This document shows positions 7,621-20,640 of a DNA stretch of 64,000 nt, piece by piece. This DNA is from Mogibacterium sp. (GTDB lineage Bacteria > Bacillota > Clostridia > Peptostreptococcales > Anaerovoracaceae): assembly GCA_017512145.1 (NCBI GenBank), contig JAFWHB010000002.1, positions 1 through 64,000 on the forward strand. Direction: 5' to 3'. How positions within the stretch are numbered: the first letter of the stretch is position 1; every line of letters begins with the position of its first letter. Both the position numbers and the translations under genes were made by a program. The notes beneath the pieces were generated by a model, which saw only the letters and a program-made list of their open reading frames with translations, searched no databases and was not told the origin of the DNA.

Positions 7621-7712
7621 ACCACAGTCAAACCAATAATAAGAGATACATTCTTCCTGAATCTGAAAGTCTAAAGATGCAGTCAGGTTGGCTGCCGCAG
7701 GAGGTTTTTTAT

Positions 7713-8423
7713 TTGAAGATACTTGTTATACCAGATGTTCACCTCAAGCCATGGATGTTTGACAGGGCATCGGCATTAATGAGCACGAATATAGCAGACA
7801 AGGCACTTTGTCTTATGGATATACCGGATAACTGGGGACACGAACTGGATCTGGACCTGTACATCGAAACCTTCGATAGAGCTATCAGTTTTCAGAAGCA
7901 GCATCCGGACACACTCTGGTGCTACGGCAATCATGACCTTTCATATATCTGGAACCGCGGCGAAAGTGGCTTCTCCCTTTTTGCGTGGCAGACTGTATCT
8001 GACAAGCTCAGCAGCCTGAGACGTCACATTCATGATGACAATCAGATAGCGTATATACACCGTATCGATAATGTTATGTTCATGCACGGAGGTCTTACAG
8101 AATCATTCGCAGCTTTCTTTGCGCCTGATGTTGACTTCGACGATGCGGATGCTGTCATTGGCAGGATCAATAGTCTTGGGGTGCAGGAGATGTGGGACGA
8201 AGCCTCCCCAATATGGCTCAGACCGCAGGTATATGCTGACAGAATGTATAAAGAAGACGAGCTTCTGCAGGTAGTAGGTCATACTCCGGTCGAAGAGATT
8301 ACAAGGGACAGGAATATAATATCCTGTGATACATTCTCTACCTACAGAGACGGCACTCCATTCGGAAACTGCGAGTATCTGCTAATCGATACCAGTACAT
8401 GGGAGTATCGCGGAGTGAAATGA
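7713..8423 (+). CDS. Calcineurin-like metallophosphoesterase
   Basis: A 236-aa metal-dependent phosphoesterase. The dinuclear metal site is visible: D-x-H in IPDVHLKPW (residues 5-13), GNHD (near 74), MHGG (near 122) and VGHTP (near 188). These cover the family's conserved blocks, with the first D-x-H and GNHD intact. The substrate may be a phosphoprotein, a nucleotide or a symmetrical dinucleotide; nothing in the sequence decides. The start is taken as TTG at 7713 because AGGAGG lies seven bases upstream and the first strand of the domain begins immediately; the ATG at 7677 has no such site. A terminator follows. Confidence 0.88.
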   Translation: MKILVIPDVHLKPWMFDRASALMSTNIADKALCLMDIPDNWGHELDLDLYIETFDRAISFQKQHPDTLWCYGNHDLSYIWNRGESGFSLFAWQTVSDKLSSLRRHIHDDNQIAYIHRIDNVMFMHGGLTESFAAFFAPDVDFDDADAVIGRINSLGVQEMWDEASPIWLRPQVYADRMYKEDELLQVVGHTPVEEITRDRNIISCDTFSTYRDGTPFGNCEYLLIDTSTWEYRGVK

Positions 8424-8455
8424 AACAAAAATTAATGATAATTAACTAATTCTCA

Positions 8456-8482
8456 AACGGCCGCTGCAAGGGCAGCCGTTTT
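8456..8482 (+). terminator. Intrinsic terminator after the phosphoesterase
   Basis: ACGG-CTGC pairs with GCAG-CCGT with a bulge and an AAGG loop, followed by TTTTT. Confidence 0.82.
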
Positions 8483-8541
8483 TGCTATATAATAATTCGA
8501 ATGGGTAAATAATCGGATAATAGCGTTATAAGGGGGGAGTA

Positions 8542-8586
8542 ATGACGATCATGGCACTTGCGAAGAGGATCGCTTCTCTGGTCTGA
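8542..8586 (+). CDS. Candidate 14-codon leader peptide upstream of ilvE
   Basis: ATG-ACG-ATC-ATG and so on to TGA encodes 14 residues (MTIMALAKRIASLV) behind a strong AAGGGGGGAG ribosome binding site. Five of 14 residues are Ile, Leu or Val. It lies in the 323-bp gap before ilvE, but upstream of the likely ilvE promoter, so it need not be a classical attenuation leader. The rest of the gap (8587-8652) shows nothing else. Confidence 0.3.
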   Translation: MTIMALAKRIASLV

Positions 8587-8652
8587 TTATCACTATCATA
8601 TTCTGTACATATGATAGAAATACGCTATATGTATTATAAATCTATTACGATG

Positions 8653-8681
8653 TTGCATATTTTTGTTGTATAGTATATAAA
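8653..8681 (+). promoter_or_regulatory. Promoter for ilvE
   Basis: TTGCAT (8653-8658) and TATAAA (8676-8681) with a 17-bp spacer, leaving a leader of about 60 nt before the ilvE start codon. Confidence 0.65.
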
Positions 8682-8746
8682 TCGGGTTTCAGAATATTTT
8701 AGTGATAATACAATAATAATTAACAATACAGAAAGGCGGAGGAGAG

Positions 8747-9829
8747 ATGGAATATAATTTCCCAATCACAAGAACCACTACACCTAAGGAGAAGCCAACA
8801 GACTGTTCTTCTCTGGGATTTGGCAAGTACTTCACAGACCATATGTTCATCATGGATTATGATGAAGGACAGGGCTGGCATGACGGAAGAATCGTGCCTT
8901 ACGGACCTATCAGCTTTGACCCGGGTTCAACTACACTTCATTATGGACAGATGATGTTCGAAGGTCTCAAGGCCTACCGCAACCCTGAAGGAGGACTTAA
9001 TCTGTTCAGACCTGACATGAATGCTAAGCGTCTCAATAACACCAATGAGCGTATGTGCATTCCTAAGATGGATGAGGATCTCTTCCTTGCAGCAGTCAAG
9101 GCAATCGTCAAGGTAGATGAGGACTGGACTCCGACTGATCCGGGAACATCCCTGTATATCAGACCATTCATCGTATCACCTGAGGTAAGCTTCTCAGTTC
9201 TTCCGGCTAAGAAGTACTGGTTCATCATCATCCTCTGCGCCGTTGGAGCATATTATGCAGGCAATGAGAGCAAGCTGCACGGAAGCCGTATTCTCGTTGA
9301 GGAAGAGTACATCAGAGCTGCTATCGGCGGCACAGGCTTTGCCAAGACAGCCGGCAACTATGCATGCGGAATGATCGCATCTTATAAGGCCAAAGAGCAC
9401 GGATGCGAGGAAGTTCTCTGGCTTGACTCAAAGGAGCACAGATATGTTGAGGAGGTCGGAACCTCCAATGCATTCTTCAAGATTGGTAACAAGATCATCA
9501 CACCGGCTCTTACAGGATCGATTCTTCCTGGCGTAACAAGAGACAGTGTTATCAAGCTCCTGAGAAAATGGGGTTATGATGTTGAAGAGCGCCGCATCGA
9601 GCTTGAAGAGGTATTCGAGGCTGCCAAGAATGGCACTCTTGAAGAGGCTTGGGCTACCGGAACTGCATGCGTTATCTCACCTATTGGTGTTCTTGTATAT
9701 AAGGGCAAGGACTATGTTATCAATAATGAAGTCGTAGGCGATTTAAGCCAGAGACTCTATGATTCGCTCTACGGAATGCAGACAGGCAAACTGCCTGATG
9801 AGATGGGAGACTGGATCGTCAGAATCTGA
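8747..9829 (+). CDS. ilvE: Branched-chain amino acid aminotransferase
   Basis: A 360-aa class IV, PLP-dependent aminotransferase that interconverts Leu, Ile and Val with their 2-oxo acids using 2-oxoglutarate/glutamate. The catalytic Lys lies in GGTGFAKTAGNY (near residue 199), and EVGTSNAFF (near 240) is the usual phosphate-side motif; LHYGQMMFEGLKAY (near 65-78) is also diagnostic. Length matches the bacterial/eukaryotic BCAT type II group (about 350-360 aa). AGGCGGAGGAGAG precedes the ATG. It is transcribed from its own promoter, and a LysR gene starts 60 bp downstream on the same strand. In an amino-acid-fermenting anaerobe it may work in either direction. Confidence 0.95.
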   Translation: MEYNFPITRTTTPKEKPTDCSSLGFGKYFTDHMFIMDYDEGQGWHDGRIVPYGPISFDPGSTTLHYGQMMFEGLKAYRNPEGGLNLFRPDMNAKRLNNTNERMCIPKMDEDLFLAAVKAIVKVDEDWTPTDPGTSLYIRPFIVSPEVSFSVLPAKKYWFIIILCAVGAYYAGNESKLHGSRILVEEEYIRAAIGGTGFAKTAGNYACGMIASYKAKEHGCEEVLWLDSKEHRYVEEVGTSNAFFKIGNKIITPALTGSILPGVTRDSVIKLLRKWGYDVEERRIELEEVFEAAKNGTLEEAWATGTACVISPIGVLVYKGKDYVINNEVVGDLSQRLYDSLYGMQTGKLPDEMGDWIVRI

Positions 9830-9889
9830 TAGCAAGATTGGGATTGTACTGCCTGAATCTTACGAGGATCTGTAAAAAAGGGGGAACTT

Positions 9890-10783
9890 ATGGATCTGCG
9901 GACATTGCAGTATTTTGTTACTGTTGCTGAGGAATTGAATATAACCAGAGCAGCTGAAAAGCTCCATATGAGCCAGCCGCCTCTTAGCGCTCAGATCAAG
10001 AATCTTGAACTCGAGCTCGAAACAATACTCTTTATCAGAGGCAAGAGACGCCTCAAGCTGACAGAATCTGGACAGCTTCTGTACAGGCGTGCCAAGGACA
10101 TACTCAGCCTGTCCGAGAGGACTAAGGCTGAAGTGCTCTCTCTTGGAGAGGGCATGCGCGGAACTATCGCGGTCGGTCTTGTAGAGGGAATGGCTCCGGA
10201 TATTGCTGCTGAATGGTTTGCAGGATTCAGACAGAAGCACCCTAATGTAAGATACAGGATACTTGACGGTAGTACTGATGATCTTCTCGAGAAGCTGAGA
10301 GGAGGAATCATCAGCCTTGCAGTTATTACATCACCTTGCGACCATTCTCTTCTGCACAGCTTTCATGTAGGAGAGGAGAGAATGGCAGCTCTTATGAGCC
10401 GCTCGCATCCTCTTGCTCAGAATAATGAGAGAAAGATAAGAGTAATGGACCTTGTTGGTGAGAACCTGATCGTACCAAGCCGCAGGGCTCTGATAGATAC
10501 GATATATAAGTGGTTCAGAGCAATCGGAGAGGAGCCTAAGATAGTCTGTGAGATGGACAGCTACCTCGACGCAGCTGCACTTGCAGGCCGGAATGTCGGA
10601 ATCAGTATATATCCGAGAACGGCATACATACCTAATGATTCGCTTGTATTCAAGGAGATCGCAGGTGGCGACAAGAAGCTCGAGTACCTGTTCGTCTGGC
10701 GCAAGGGCCATCAGCTTCCGGTCATAGAAGAACAGTTCATAGACTTTGTCAGAGACCTGATAAGCAAAGAACAAGCTCAATAA
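9890..10783 (+). CDS. LysR-family transcriptional regulator
   Basis: A 297-aa LysR regulator. The winged helix-turn-helix is at residues 1-60 (LQYFVTVAEELNITRAAEKL, then MSQPPLSAQIKNLE). The substrate-binding effector domain spans about 90-290 and looks complete. AAGGGGGAAC precedes the ATG. It lies downstream of ilvE on the same strand and upstream of the DUF1275 gene, which has its own promoter. Targets and effector are unknown; regulation of ilvE or of the DUF1275 gene is possible but not shown. Confidence 0.93.
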   Translation: MDLRTLQYFVTVAEELNITRAAEKLHMSQPPLSAQIKNLELELETILFIRGKRRLKLTESGQLLYRRAKDILSLSERTKAEVLSLGEGMRGTIAVGLVEGMAPDIAAEWFAGFRQKHPNVRYRILDGSTDDLLEKLRGGIISLAVITSPCDHSLLHSFHVGEERMAALMSRSHPLAQNNERKIRVMDLVGENLIVPSRRALIDTIYKWFRAIGEEPKIVCEMDSYLDAAALAGRNVGISIYPRTAYIPNDSLVFKEIAGGDKKLEYLFVWRKGHQLPVIEEQFIDFVRDLISKEQAQ

Positions 10784-10786
10784 GTA

Positions 10787-10814
10787 TTGATTATTCATGT
10801 TTTGCTATTATAAT
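10787..10814 (+). promoter_or_regulatory. Promoter for the DUF1275 gene
   Basis: TTGATT (10787-10792) and TATAAT (10809-10814) with a 16-bp spacer, immediately after the LysR stop codon. Confidence 0.65.
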
Positions 10815-10857
10815 TACTTTGCATTTTGATAAGTAAGAACAGGAGTAATAGCAGAAT

Positions 10858-11556
10858 ATGAGTTTTGATCAGTCAGTTATTAGGAGACAGAGATCCGAAA
10901 GCTTTCTTGTAGCGGCCTTGCTGGCAGCTTCCGGGGGATTGCTCGATGCCTATACATATCTGTGCAGGGGAGGTGTATTTGCCAACGCACAGACGGGTAA
11001 CATAGTTCTCGTTGGAATCGGCGCTGCAGCAGGGGATTTCAGTGGAGCGATGTCAGCACTTATTCCGATAGTGGCATTTGCTATAGGAGTGCTTCTGACA
11101 GAGGTGATCCACTTCAGATTCACGGGAAGTGAGGCTAGTGCATTTCACTGGAGGCAGCTTGTACTTGTCATAGAAATAGTGATGCTGATCATTGCAGGCC
11201 TGATCCCGCAGGGGATGTTTGACCACGTCGTGACCACGATCATTTCAGCAGTCTGCGCTATGCAGGTCCAGAGCTTTCGCAAGGTACGAGGACATGGCTT
11301 TGCATCAACAATGTGCACGGGCAATCTGAGAAGCGGGACGGAAGCCCTTGAGATGTTCATTCGGACAGGAGATAAGGAGCATCTCAGTAAGAGCCTTTGC
11401 TATTACGGGATCATATTGATATTCGTGGCTGGTGCATTCGTTGGTGCATTAGTGTCAAATGATGAGAAGTCTCTGGCGATTCCTATTTCTGTGATGCTGA
11501 CAGCAGCTGCATTTATTCTGATGACAAGGTGGGACAGACTTAGCAAACCACTCTAG
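10858..11556 (+). CDS. DUF1275 (YoaK-like) membrane protein
   Basis: A 232-aa polytopic membrane protein with about six hydrophobic segments. The family motif sits at the first: GGLLDAYTYLCRGGVFANAQ (near residues 26-45), followed by TGNIVLVG. A second conserved block, SFRKVRGHGFASTMCTGNLR, lies near 138-157. The family is widespread and functionally uncharacterised, often suggested to be a transporter-like fold. It is transcribed from its own promoter and closed by a UUCG-loop terminator. Confidence 0.88.
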   Translation: MSFDQSVIRRQRSESFLVAALLAASGGLLDAYTYLCRGGVFANAQTGNIVLVGIGAAAGDFSGAMSALIPIVAFAIGVLLTEVIHFRFTGSEASAFHWRQLVLVIEIVMLIIAGLIPQGMFDHVVTTIISAVCAMQVQSFRKVRGHGFASTMCTGNLRSGTEALEMFIRTGDKEHLSKSLCYYGIILIFVAGAFVGALVSNDEKSLAIPISVMLTAAAFILMTRWDRLSKPL

Positions 11557-11559
11557 ATA

Positions 11560-11586
11560 AAGGAGCTCTTCGGAGCTCTTTTTTTT
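11560..11586 (+). terminator. Intrinsic terminator with UUCG tetraloop
   Basis: GAGCTC-TTCG-GAGCTC followed by eight T residues. The following 114 bp to glnN (11587-11700) is AT-rich, and I identified no convincing promoter in it. Confidence 0.92.
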
Positions 11587-11700
11587 ATATGCAATAAGTA
11601 TGATGATACCAACGATATACGTATTTCAAATGAGAGAAAGATTGGGTTATCTTAGGAATATGTTAATTATCGTTTCGCATTATTACGAAAGGAGTGGACC

Positions 11701-13791
11701 ATGAGTACAGTATCTGACTATTTCGGATCAATGGTGTTTGATGACAAAGTTATGCGCTCGATGCTCTCAGCTGATGTGTATCGTTCAATGCGCAAAACCA
11801 TTAATCAGGGAGACCCTCTGAATCCGGACATAGCTAATGCTGTTGCTCAGGCAATGAAGAACTGGGCGGTATCCAAGGGTGCGACCCATTATACGCACTG
11901 GTTCCAGCCGCTGACAGGTGTAACTGCTGAGAAGCATGACAGCTTTATCCAGGGATCACCGGATGGCGGTGTCATCATGGACTTCTCAGGAAAAGAGCTT
12001 ATCAAGGGCGAACCTGACGCCTCTTCATTCCCATCAGGCGGCCTCAGAGCGACCTTCGAGGCAAGAGGCTATACGGCATGGGATCCGACATCCTACGCCT
12101 TCATCAAGGGCAGGACACTTTGCATTCCTACAGCATTCTGTTCATACAGCGGTGAGGCTCTTGATGAGAAGACATCACTTCTCAGATCCATGGATGCACT
12201 TAACAAGCAGGCTCTCAGAGTTCTGAGAATTCTCGGCAATGACTCTGTAAAGAGGGTACACGCAGTAGTCGGGGCAGAGCAGGAATACTTCCTGGTACCC
12301 AGAGATCTCTATGAACAGAGACCTGACCTGAGATTCACAGGAAGGACACTCTACGGCGTAATGCCGCCAAAGGGGCAGGAGCTTGATGACCACTACTTTG
12401 GTCCTATCAAGCCTGAGATATCCAGATTCATGGAGGAACTGAATGAAGAGCTCTGGAAGCTCGGAGTGCTCGCCAAGACAGAGCACAACGAGGTCGCTCC
12501 GTCGCAGCATGAGCTCGCATGCATATATACCAAAGTAAACGTAACAATAGATCAGAACCAGCTTGTAATGGAGATGATTAAGAAAATCGCTGAGCGTCAC
12601 GGTTTTGTCGCATTGCTCCACGAGAAGCCGTTCGATGGCGTCAATGGCAGCGGTAAACACAACAACTGGTCACTCTCCACTGACAAGGGCGGCAATCTTA
12701 TGTCGCCTGGTGATACACCGCACGATAACGCGCAGTTTTTGCTTTTTCTCTGCGCGGTTATCAGGGCGGTGGACGAGTATCAGGACCTTCTGAGAATCTC
12801 TGTTGCATCGGCTAGCAATGACCACAGGCTCGGAGCAAATGAGGCTCCTCCTGCCGTCATCTCGATCTTCCTCGGAGATGAGCTGACAGCGGTCCTCAGG
12901 TCGATTGAAGAGGATGAGCCGTATGAGAAGAGCGAGGATGTTATGATGAAGCTCGGTACGGTAGTGCTCCCAAGGTTCAGCCGGGACAACACAGACCGTA
13001 ACAGGACATCTCCATTTGCCTTCACAGGCAACAAATTTGAATTCAGGATGCCCGGCTCAATGAGCAGCCTTGCATTTCCTAATGTAATAATCAACAGCGC
13101 AGTCGCAGATTCTCTTGAGTTATTCGCAGATAAGCTCGAAGGAGTATCTGACCCTAAGGAAGCCCTGTATGAGCTCGTCAGAGAGACACTCAGGACCCAT
13201 GGCCGCATAATATTCAATGGCAACGGATATGGCGATGAGTGGCTTGAAGAAGCAGCAAGAAGAGGCCTCTCGAACTACAGGACTACAGTCGACTGCGTGC
13301 CGCATCTCCTTGACGGCAAGAACGTAGAGATGCTCACAAGACAGGGTGTTTTCACAAGAACAGAGCTCGAATCAAGATGCGAGATAATGCTTGAGACCTA
13401 CTGCAAGACCATCTCCATCGAGGCGAGGACCATGCGCTCAATGGCTATCAAGAGGATAGCTCCGGCAGTAGAGAGATATACGGCCGAGCTTGCAGTAAAT
13501 GCTGCTGCCAAGATAGCGATAGTGCCTGGACTTGCGTGCAGGTTCGAGGAGAAGACACTGACAAGGCTCTCAGACCTCACGGACATGATATACGATGATG
13601 TACAGAGACTTGAGAGCATACTTGATTCCCTTGAAAGCACTGACTTCCTTCGTGATGCCGAGATCATAAGAGACAGCCTTCTTCCTTGCATGGAAGAGCT
13701 GAGAGCACACAGCGATGCTGCTGAGAAGAACACATCGAAGAGGTTCTGGCCGCTGCCAAACTACGGTCTCCTTCTGTTCGGTGAGAAATAG
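11701..13791 (+). CDS. glnN: Type III glutamine synthetase
   Basis: A 696-aa GSIII enzyme that makes glutamine from glutamate, ammonia and ATP. Length and motifs are those of the large GSIII class: VVGAEQEYFLV (near residue 195) with catalytic/metal Glu residues, NEVAPSQHELACIY (near 263), and FDGVNGSGKHNNWS (near 312) for the ATP and metal site. Members form dodecamers and are not adenylylated by the E. coli mechanism. GAAAGGAG precedes the ATG. asnB starts 9 bp after the stop, and pyrG, glmS and guaA follow, so the glutamine producer heads a run of four glutamine amide consumers. Confidence 0.96.
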   Translation: MSTVSDYFGSMVFDDKVMRSMLSADVYRSMRKTINQGDPLNPDIANAVAQAMKNWAVSKGATHYTHWFQPLTGVTAEKHDSFIQGSPDGGVIMDFSGKELIKGEPDASSFPSGGLRATFEARGYTAWDPTSYAFIKGRTLCIPTAFCSYSGEALDEKTSLLRSMDALNKQALRVLRILGNDSVKRVHAVVGAEQEYFLVPRDLYEQRPDLRFTGRTLYGVMPPKGQELDDHYFGPIKPEISRFMEELNEELWKLGVLAKTEHNEVAPSQHELACIYTKVNVTIDQNQLVMEMIKKIAERHGFVALLHEKPFDGVNGSGKHNNWSLSTDKGGNLMSPGDTPHDNAQFLLFLCAVIRAVDEYQDLLRISVASASNDHRLGANEAPPAVISIFLGDELTAVLRSIEEDEPYEKSEDVMMKLGTVVLPRFSRDNTDRNRTSPFAFTGNKFEFRMPGSMSSLAFPNVIINSAVADSLELFADKLEGVSDPKEALYELVRETLRTHGRIIFNGNGYGDEWLEEAARRGLSNYRTTVDCVPHLLDGKNVEMLTRQGVFTRTELESRCEIMLETYCKTISIEARTMRSMAIKRIAPAVERYTAELAVNAAAKIAIVPGLACRFEEKTLTRLSDLTDMIYDDVQRLESILDSLESTDFLRDAEIIRDSLLPCMEELRAHSDAAEKNTSKRFWPLPNYGLLLFGEK

Positions 13792-13800
13792 GAGGAAGCT

Positions 13801-15381
13801 ATGTGCACAATAATGACAACAACAGGAAGCCTTACGTCCTTGGAGGACTTTGAAGAGGCATTCGCAAGAACCAGATACAGAGGTCCGGACGATACAAGGA
13901 TCATTAAATGCGGCAGAGGAATCATGGGATTTCACCGCCTCGCTATCATGGGGCTTACGCCTGATGGCATGCAGCCCTTTGAAAAAGATGACTGCAAGGT
14001 CGTCTGTAATGGCGAGCTCTATGGGTTCGAGAAGATCAGGACCTGTCTCGAGGCGAAGGGATATACCTTCAGATCAGGTTCTGACTGCGAGATAATACTG
14101 CCGCTGTGGTTTGAATACGGAACAGAGATGTTCAGAATGCTTGATGCCGAATTTGTCCTAGTCATATATGACGGCAGGACAGATGAATATATAGCGGCGA
14201 GAGATCCGATAGGCATCAGACCACTTTATTACGGGTATGACGCGGATGGGTGCATCGCTTTCTCAAGTGAGCCAAAGAGCCTGCTTGGGATCTGCGATAA
14301 GATAATGCCGTTCCCGCCCGGATGCTACTGGAAGAACGGGGGATTTACAAGATACCGCGATATGACTTCTGTCAAAGAGTATATAAGCGGCGATCTTGAT
14401 GAGATTACCAGTGGCATCAGAGCCAGACTGACAGAAGGGGTCAGGAAGCGTCTTGTGGCTGATGCAAAGGTCGGATTCCTGTTATCCGGAGGTCTCGACT
14501 CTTCTCTGGTGTGCTCAATAGCTGCCAGAGAGAGCAGTGAGCCGATCAGGACATTTGCCATCGGAATGGATATAGATGCCATAGATCTCAAGTACGCAAG
14601 GATAGTAGCTGACTATATCGGAAGTGATCATACCGAGGTCATAATCAGCAAGAAAGATGTAATTGAGGCTCTCGACTATGTCATATATCTCCTCGGAACC
14701 TATGACATAACGACCATCAGAGCTTCGATCGGAATGTATCTGGTGTGCAAAGCGATTCATGAGAATACGGATATCCGAGTGATACTCACAGGCGAGATAT
14801 CCGACGAGCTGTTCGGATACAAATATACTGACTTTGCTCCATCGGCAGAGGCATTTCAGGAAGAAGCCTGCAAGAGGATAAGAGAAATCCATATGTACGA
14901 TGTTCTAAGAGCTGACAGATGCATCTCGGGAAACAGCCTTGAGGGAAGAGTGCCGTTCGGAGATCTTGACTTTGTCGAGTATGTAATGTCGATAGATCCT
15001 GAGCTCAAGCTGAACAAGTACGGCAAGGGCAAATACCTCCTTAGAAAAGCATTCGAAGGAGATTATCTGCCGGACGAGATCCTCTGGAGAGAGAAGGCTG
15101 CCTTCTCTGATGCTGTCGGACACTCAATGGTGGATGATCTCAAGAAATATGCCGCATCTATGTACACAGATGATGAGTTCGAGGCAAAGATGGCAAAGTA
15201 CGAATTCTCACAGCCTTTCACCAAGGAATCTCTTCTGTACCGCGAGATATTCGAGAAGTATTATCCCGGACAGGCGCATATGGTAGCTGACTTCTGGATG
15301 CCGAACAAGTCCTGGGAAGGCTGCGATGTCGATGATCCTTCAGCAAGAGTGCTGTCAAACTATGGCGACAGCGGTAAATAG
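13801..15381 (+). CDS. asnB: Glutamine-hydrolysing asparagine synthase
   Basis: A 526-aa AsnB. The N-terminal Ntn glutaminase begins MCTIM (Cys2 is the nucleophile after Met removal), with RGPDD (near 33) and CNGELY (near 63). The C-terminal synthetase carries the PP-loop LSGGLDSS (near 228) and TGEISDELFGYKY (near 328). It aminates aspartate with glutamine and ATP. Length is slightly below the 550-aa type, with the shorter end at the C-terminus. GGAGG lies ahead of the ATG, overlapping the end of glnN, so translation is likely coupled. Product could enter protein synthesis or aspartate fermentation. Confidence 0.95.
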   Translation: MCTIMTTTGSLTSLEDFEEAFARTRYRGPDDTRIIKCGRGIMGFHRLAIMGLTPDGMQPFEKDDCKVVCNGELYGFEKIRTCLEAKGYTFRSGSDCEIILPLWFEYGTEMFRMLDAEFVLVIYDGRTDEYIAARDPIGIRPLYYGYDADGCIAFSSEPKSLLGICDKIMPFPPGCYWKNGGFTRYRDMTSVKEYISGDLDEITSGIRARLTEGVRKRLVADAKVGFLLSGGLDSSLVCSIAARESSEPIRTFAIGMDIDAIDLKYARIVADYIGSDHTEVIISKKDVIEALDYVIYLLGTYDITTIRASIGMYLVCKAIHENTDIRVILTGEISDELFGYKYTDFAPSAEAFQEEACKRIREIHMYDVLRADRCISGNSLEGRVPFGDLDFVEYVMSIDPELKLNKYGKGKYLLRKAFEGDYLPDEILWREKAAFSDAVGHSMVDDLKKYAASMYTDDEFEAKMAKYEFSQPFTKESLLYREIFEKYYPGQAHMVADFWMPNKSWEGCDVDDPSARVLSNYGDSGK

Positions 15382-15403
15382 AATCTCCTTAATTTAATGC
15401 AAT

Positions 15404-15450
15404 GCGGACCTTGCTCCGCGTCAGGGAACCGGTATATTCAGGTTCCCTGA
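15404..15450 (+). promoter_or_regulatory. Two consecutive hairpins between asnB and pyrG
   Basis: GCGGA/TCCGC (15404-15419) is followed directly by a perfect 10-bp stem, TCAGGGAACC/GGTTCCCTGA (15421-15450) with a 10-nt loop. There is no U-tract after the second stem, so it is not a standard intrinsic terminator. It may stabilise or process the transcript, or control pyrG, whose expression in many Firmicutes is attenuated by CTP level through a leader hairpin. Confidence 0.5.
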
Positions 15451-15461
15451 TTGTCGTATAG

Positions 15462-18949
<3,488 letters not shown>

Positions 18950-18960
18950 AAGGAATATTT

Positions 18961-20505
18961 ATGAGAACAAACAGGATACTGATCATTGACTTTGGCGGAC
19001 AATATAACCAGCTTATAGCGCGCCGCGTAAGGGAGTGCGGCGTATACTCTGAGATCCGCGGATTCGAGGATATTGATCTTGATGCTGTAAGGGCGTTCGA
19101 CCCTTCAGGGATCATCTTCACCGGAGGACCGCAGAGTGCGTATGGAGAGGGAGCTCCATCAATAGATGATGGGATCTTCTCGCTTGGCATTCCTGTCCTC
19201 GGAATATGCTATGGCGCTCAGCTGATGGCGTACCGCCTCGGAGGCAGGATAGAATCAGCTCCTACAAGTGAATACGGTCATACGGATGTTGTTGTCACCG
19301 GCAAGGAAGGTATCCTCAGGTCGGCAGATGATGTGAACGTATGCTGGATGAGCCATACAGACTATATAAGCGAGCCGCCGGCAGGATTTACTGTTACGGC
19401 TCACACAGACGACTGCCCTGTAGCTGCGATGGAGGACAGGGAGAGAGGCTTCTATGCAGTCCAGTTCCATCCGGAGGTCAATCATACGCAGCATGGCTCT
19501 GAGTTCATCAGAGAGTTCGTGCTCGGAGTCTGCGGGTGCGAGCAGGACTGGCAGATGGGATCATTTGCAGAGACACAGATCGCAGCAGTCAGAGAGAAGG
19601 TTGGAGACGGCAAAGTACTCCTCGCTCTCTCGGGAGGTGTCGATTCTTCCGTAGTTGCCGCGTTGCTCGCAAAGGCGATCGGACCGCAGCTGACATGCGT
19701 CTTCGTCGATCACGGCCTGATGCGCAAGAATGAGGCGGATGAGGTCGAGGCGATATTCGGAAGCAAGGGAAAGTTCAATCTCAATTTCGTCAGAGTAAAT
19801 GCTGCAGAGAGATTCTACGGCAAGCTTGCAGGGCACACTGAGCCTGAGAGTAAGCGTAAGATCATCGGTGAGGAATTCATCAGGGTCTTTGAGGAGGAGT
19901 CTAAGAAGATCGGAGCAGTGGACTTCCTCGCTCAGGGCACGATATATCCGGATATAATAGAGAGCGGGCTTGGCAAGTCAGCAGTAATCAAATCTCACCA
20001 CAATGTAGGCGGACTTCCTGACTATGTGGATTTCAAGGAGATAATCGAGCCTCTCAGAATGCTCTTCAAGGATGAGGTAAGGCAGCTTGGACGAGAGCTC
20101 GGACTGCCTGAATACCTTGTCAGCAGACAGCCGTTCCCGGGTCCTGGGCTTGGTGTCAGGATAATCGGTGAGGTCACAGCAGAGAAGGTGAAGATAGTAC
20201 AGGATGCGGATGCTATCTACAGGGAAGAGATAGCGAAGGCAGGCCTTGCAGATAAGATAAGCCAGTATTATGCAGCTCTTACCAATATGCAGACTGTAGG
20301 TGTAATGGGAGACTTCAGAACCTATGACTATGCGATTGCACTTCGTGCTGTCATAACATCAGACTTCATGACTGCAGTCGCAGCTGAGATCCCTTGGGAA
20401 GTGCTGCAGAGGGTAATGACCAGGATCGTTAATGAAGTAGATCATGTAAACAGAGTATTCTACGACCTGACAAGCAAACCGCCGGGGACAGTGGAGATGG
20501 AATAA
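18961..20505 (+). CDS. guaA: GMP synthase (glutamine-hydrolysing)
   Basis: A 514-aa GuaA, which converts XMP to GMP using glutamine and ATP. The N-terminal class I amidotransferase has its Cys in GICYGAQ (near residue 82) and a later FHPEV. The PP-loop ATP pyrophosphatase motif LSGGVDSS is near 222, and the C-terminal dimerisation domain ends [13 protein letters not shown] at 18946 overlaps the glmS stop, but the ATG at 18961 has AAGG at good spacing and starts directly at the domain, so it is preferred. It is the last gene of the glutamine-using run. Confidence 0.96.
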   Translation: MRTNRILIIDFGGQYNQLIARRVRECGVYSEIRGFEDIDLDAVRAFDPSGIIFTGGPQSAYGEGAPSIDDGIFSLGIPVLGICYGAQLMAYRLGGRIESAPTSEYGHTDVVVTGKEGILRSADDVNVCWMSHTDYISEPPAGFTVTAHTDDCPVAAMEDRERGFYAVQFHPEVNHTQHGSEFIREFVLGVCGCEQDWQMGSFAETQIAAVREKVGDGKVLLALSGGVDSSVVAALLAKAIGPQLTCVFVDHGLMRKNEADEVEAIFGSKGKFNLNFVRVNAAERFYGKLAGHTEPESKRKIIGEEFIRVFEEESKKIGAVDFLAQGTIYPDIIESGLGKSAVIKSHHNVGGLPDYVDFKEIIEPLRMLFKDEVRQLGRELGLPEYLVSRQPFPGPGLGVRIIGEVTAEKVKIVQDADAIYREEIAKAGLADKISQYYAALTNMQTVGVMGDFRTYDYAIALRAVITSDFMTAVAAEIPWEVLQRVMTRIVNEVDHVNRVFYDLTSKPPGTVEME

Positions 20506-20524
20506 TTAATATACATTTGACTTC

Positions 20525-20618
20525 GTCGAACGACTATATTAGACTTTAAACAGGCATAAAATAGTCGTTCGACTATTTTTGTGCAATCATTACATAAATA
20601 TCGTTGAACGACTATATT
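20525..20618. promoter_or_regulatory. Three phased operators and the hipBA promoter
   Basis: Three copies of a near-palindromic core occur: GTCGAACGAC (20525-20534), GTCGTTCGAC (20564-20573) and GTTGAACGAC (20603-20612). Their centres are exactly 39 bp apart. The third overlaps the spacer and -10 of a promoter (TTACAT 20590-20595, 17 bp, TATATT 20613-20618). The middle copy extends to a longer palindrome (20558-20577) with a following T-run and could also terminate guaA transcription. This is the expected layout for autorepression by the HipB-like protein. Confidence 0.78.
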
Positions 20619-20640
20619 CCAATATTGAATGAGGCCGACC

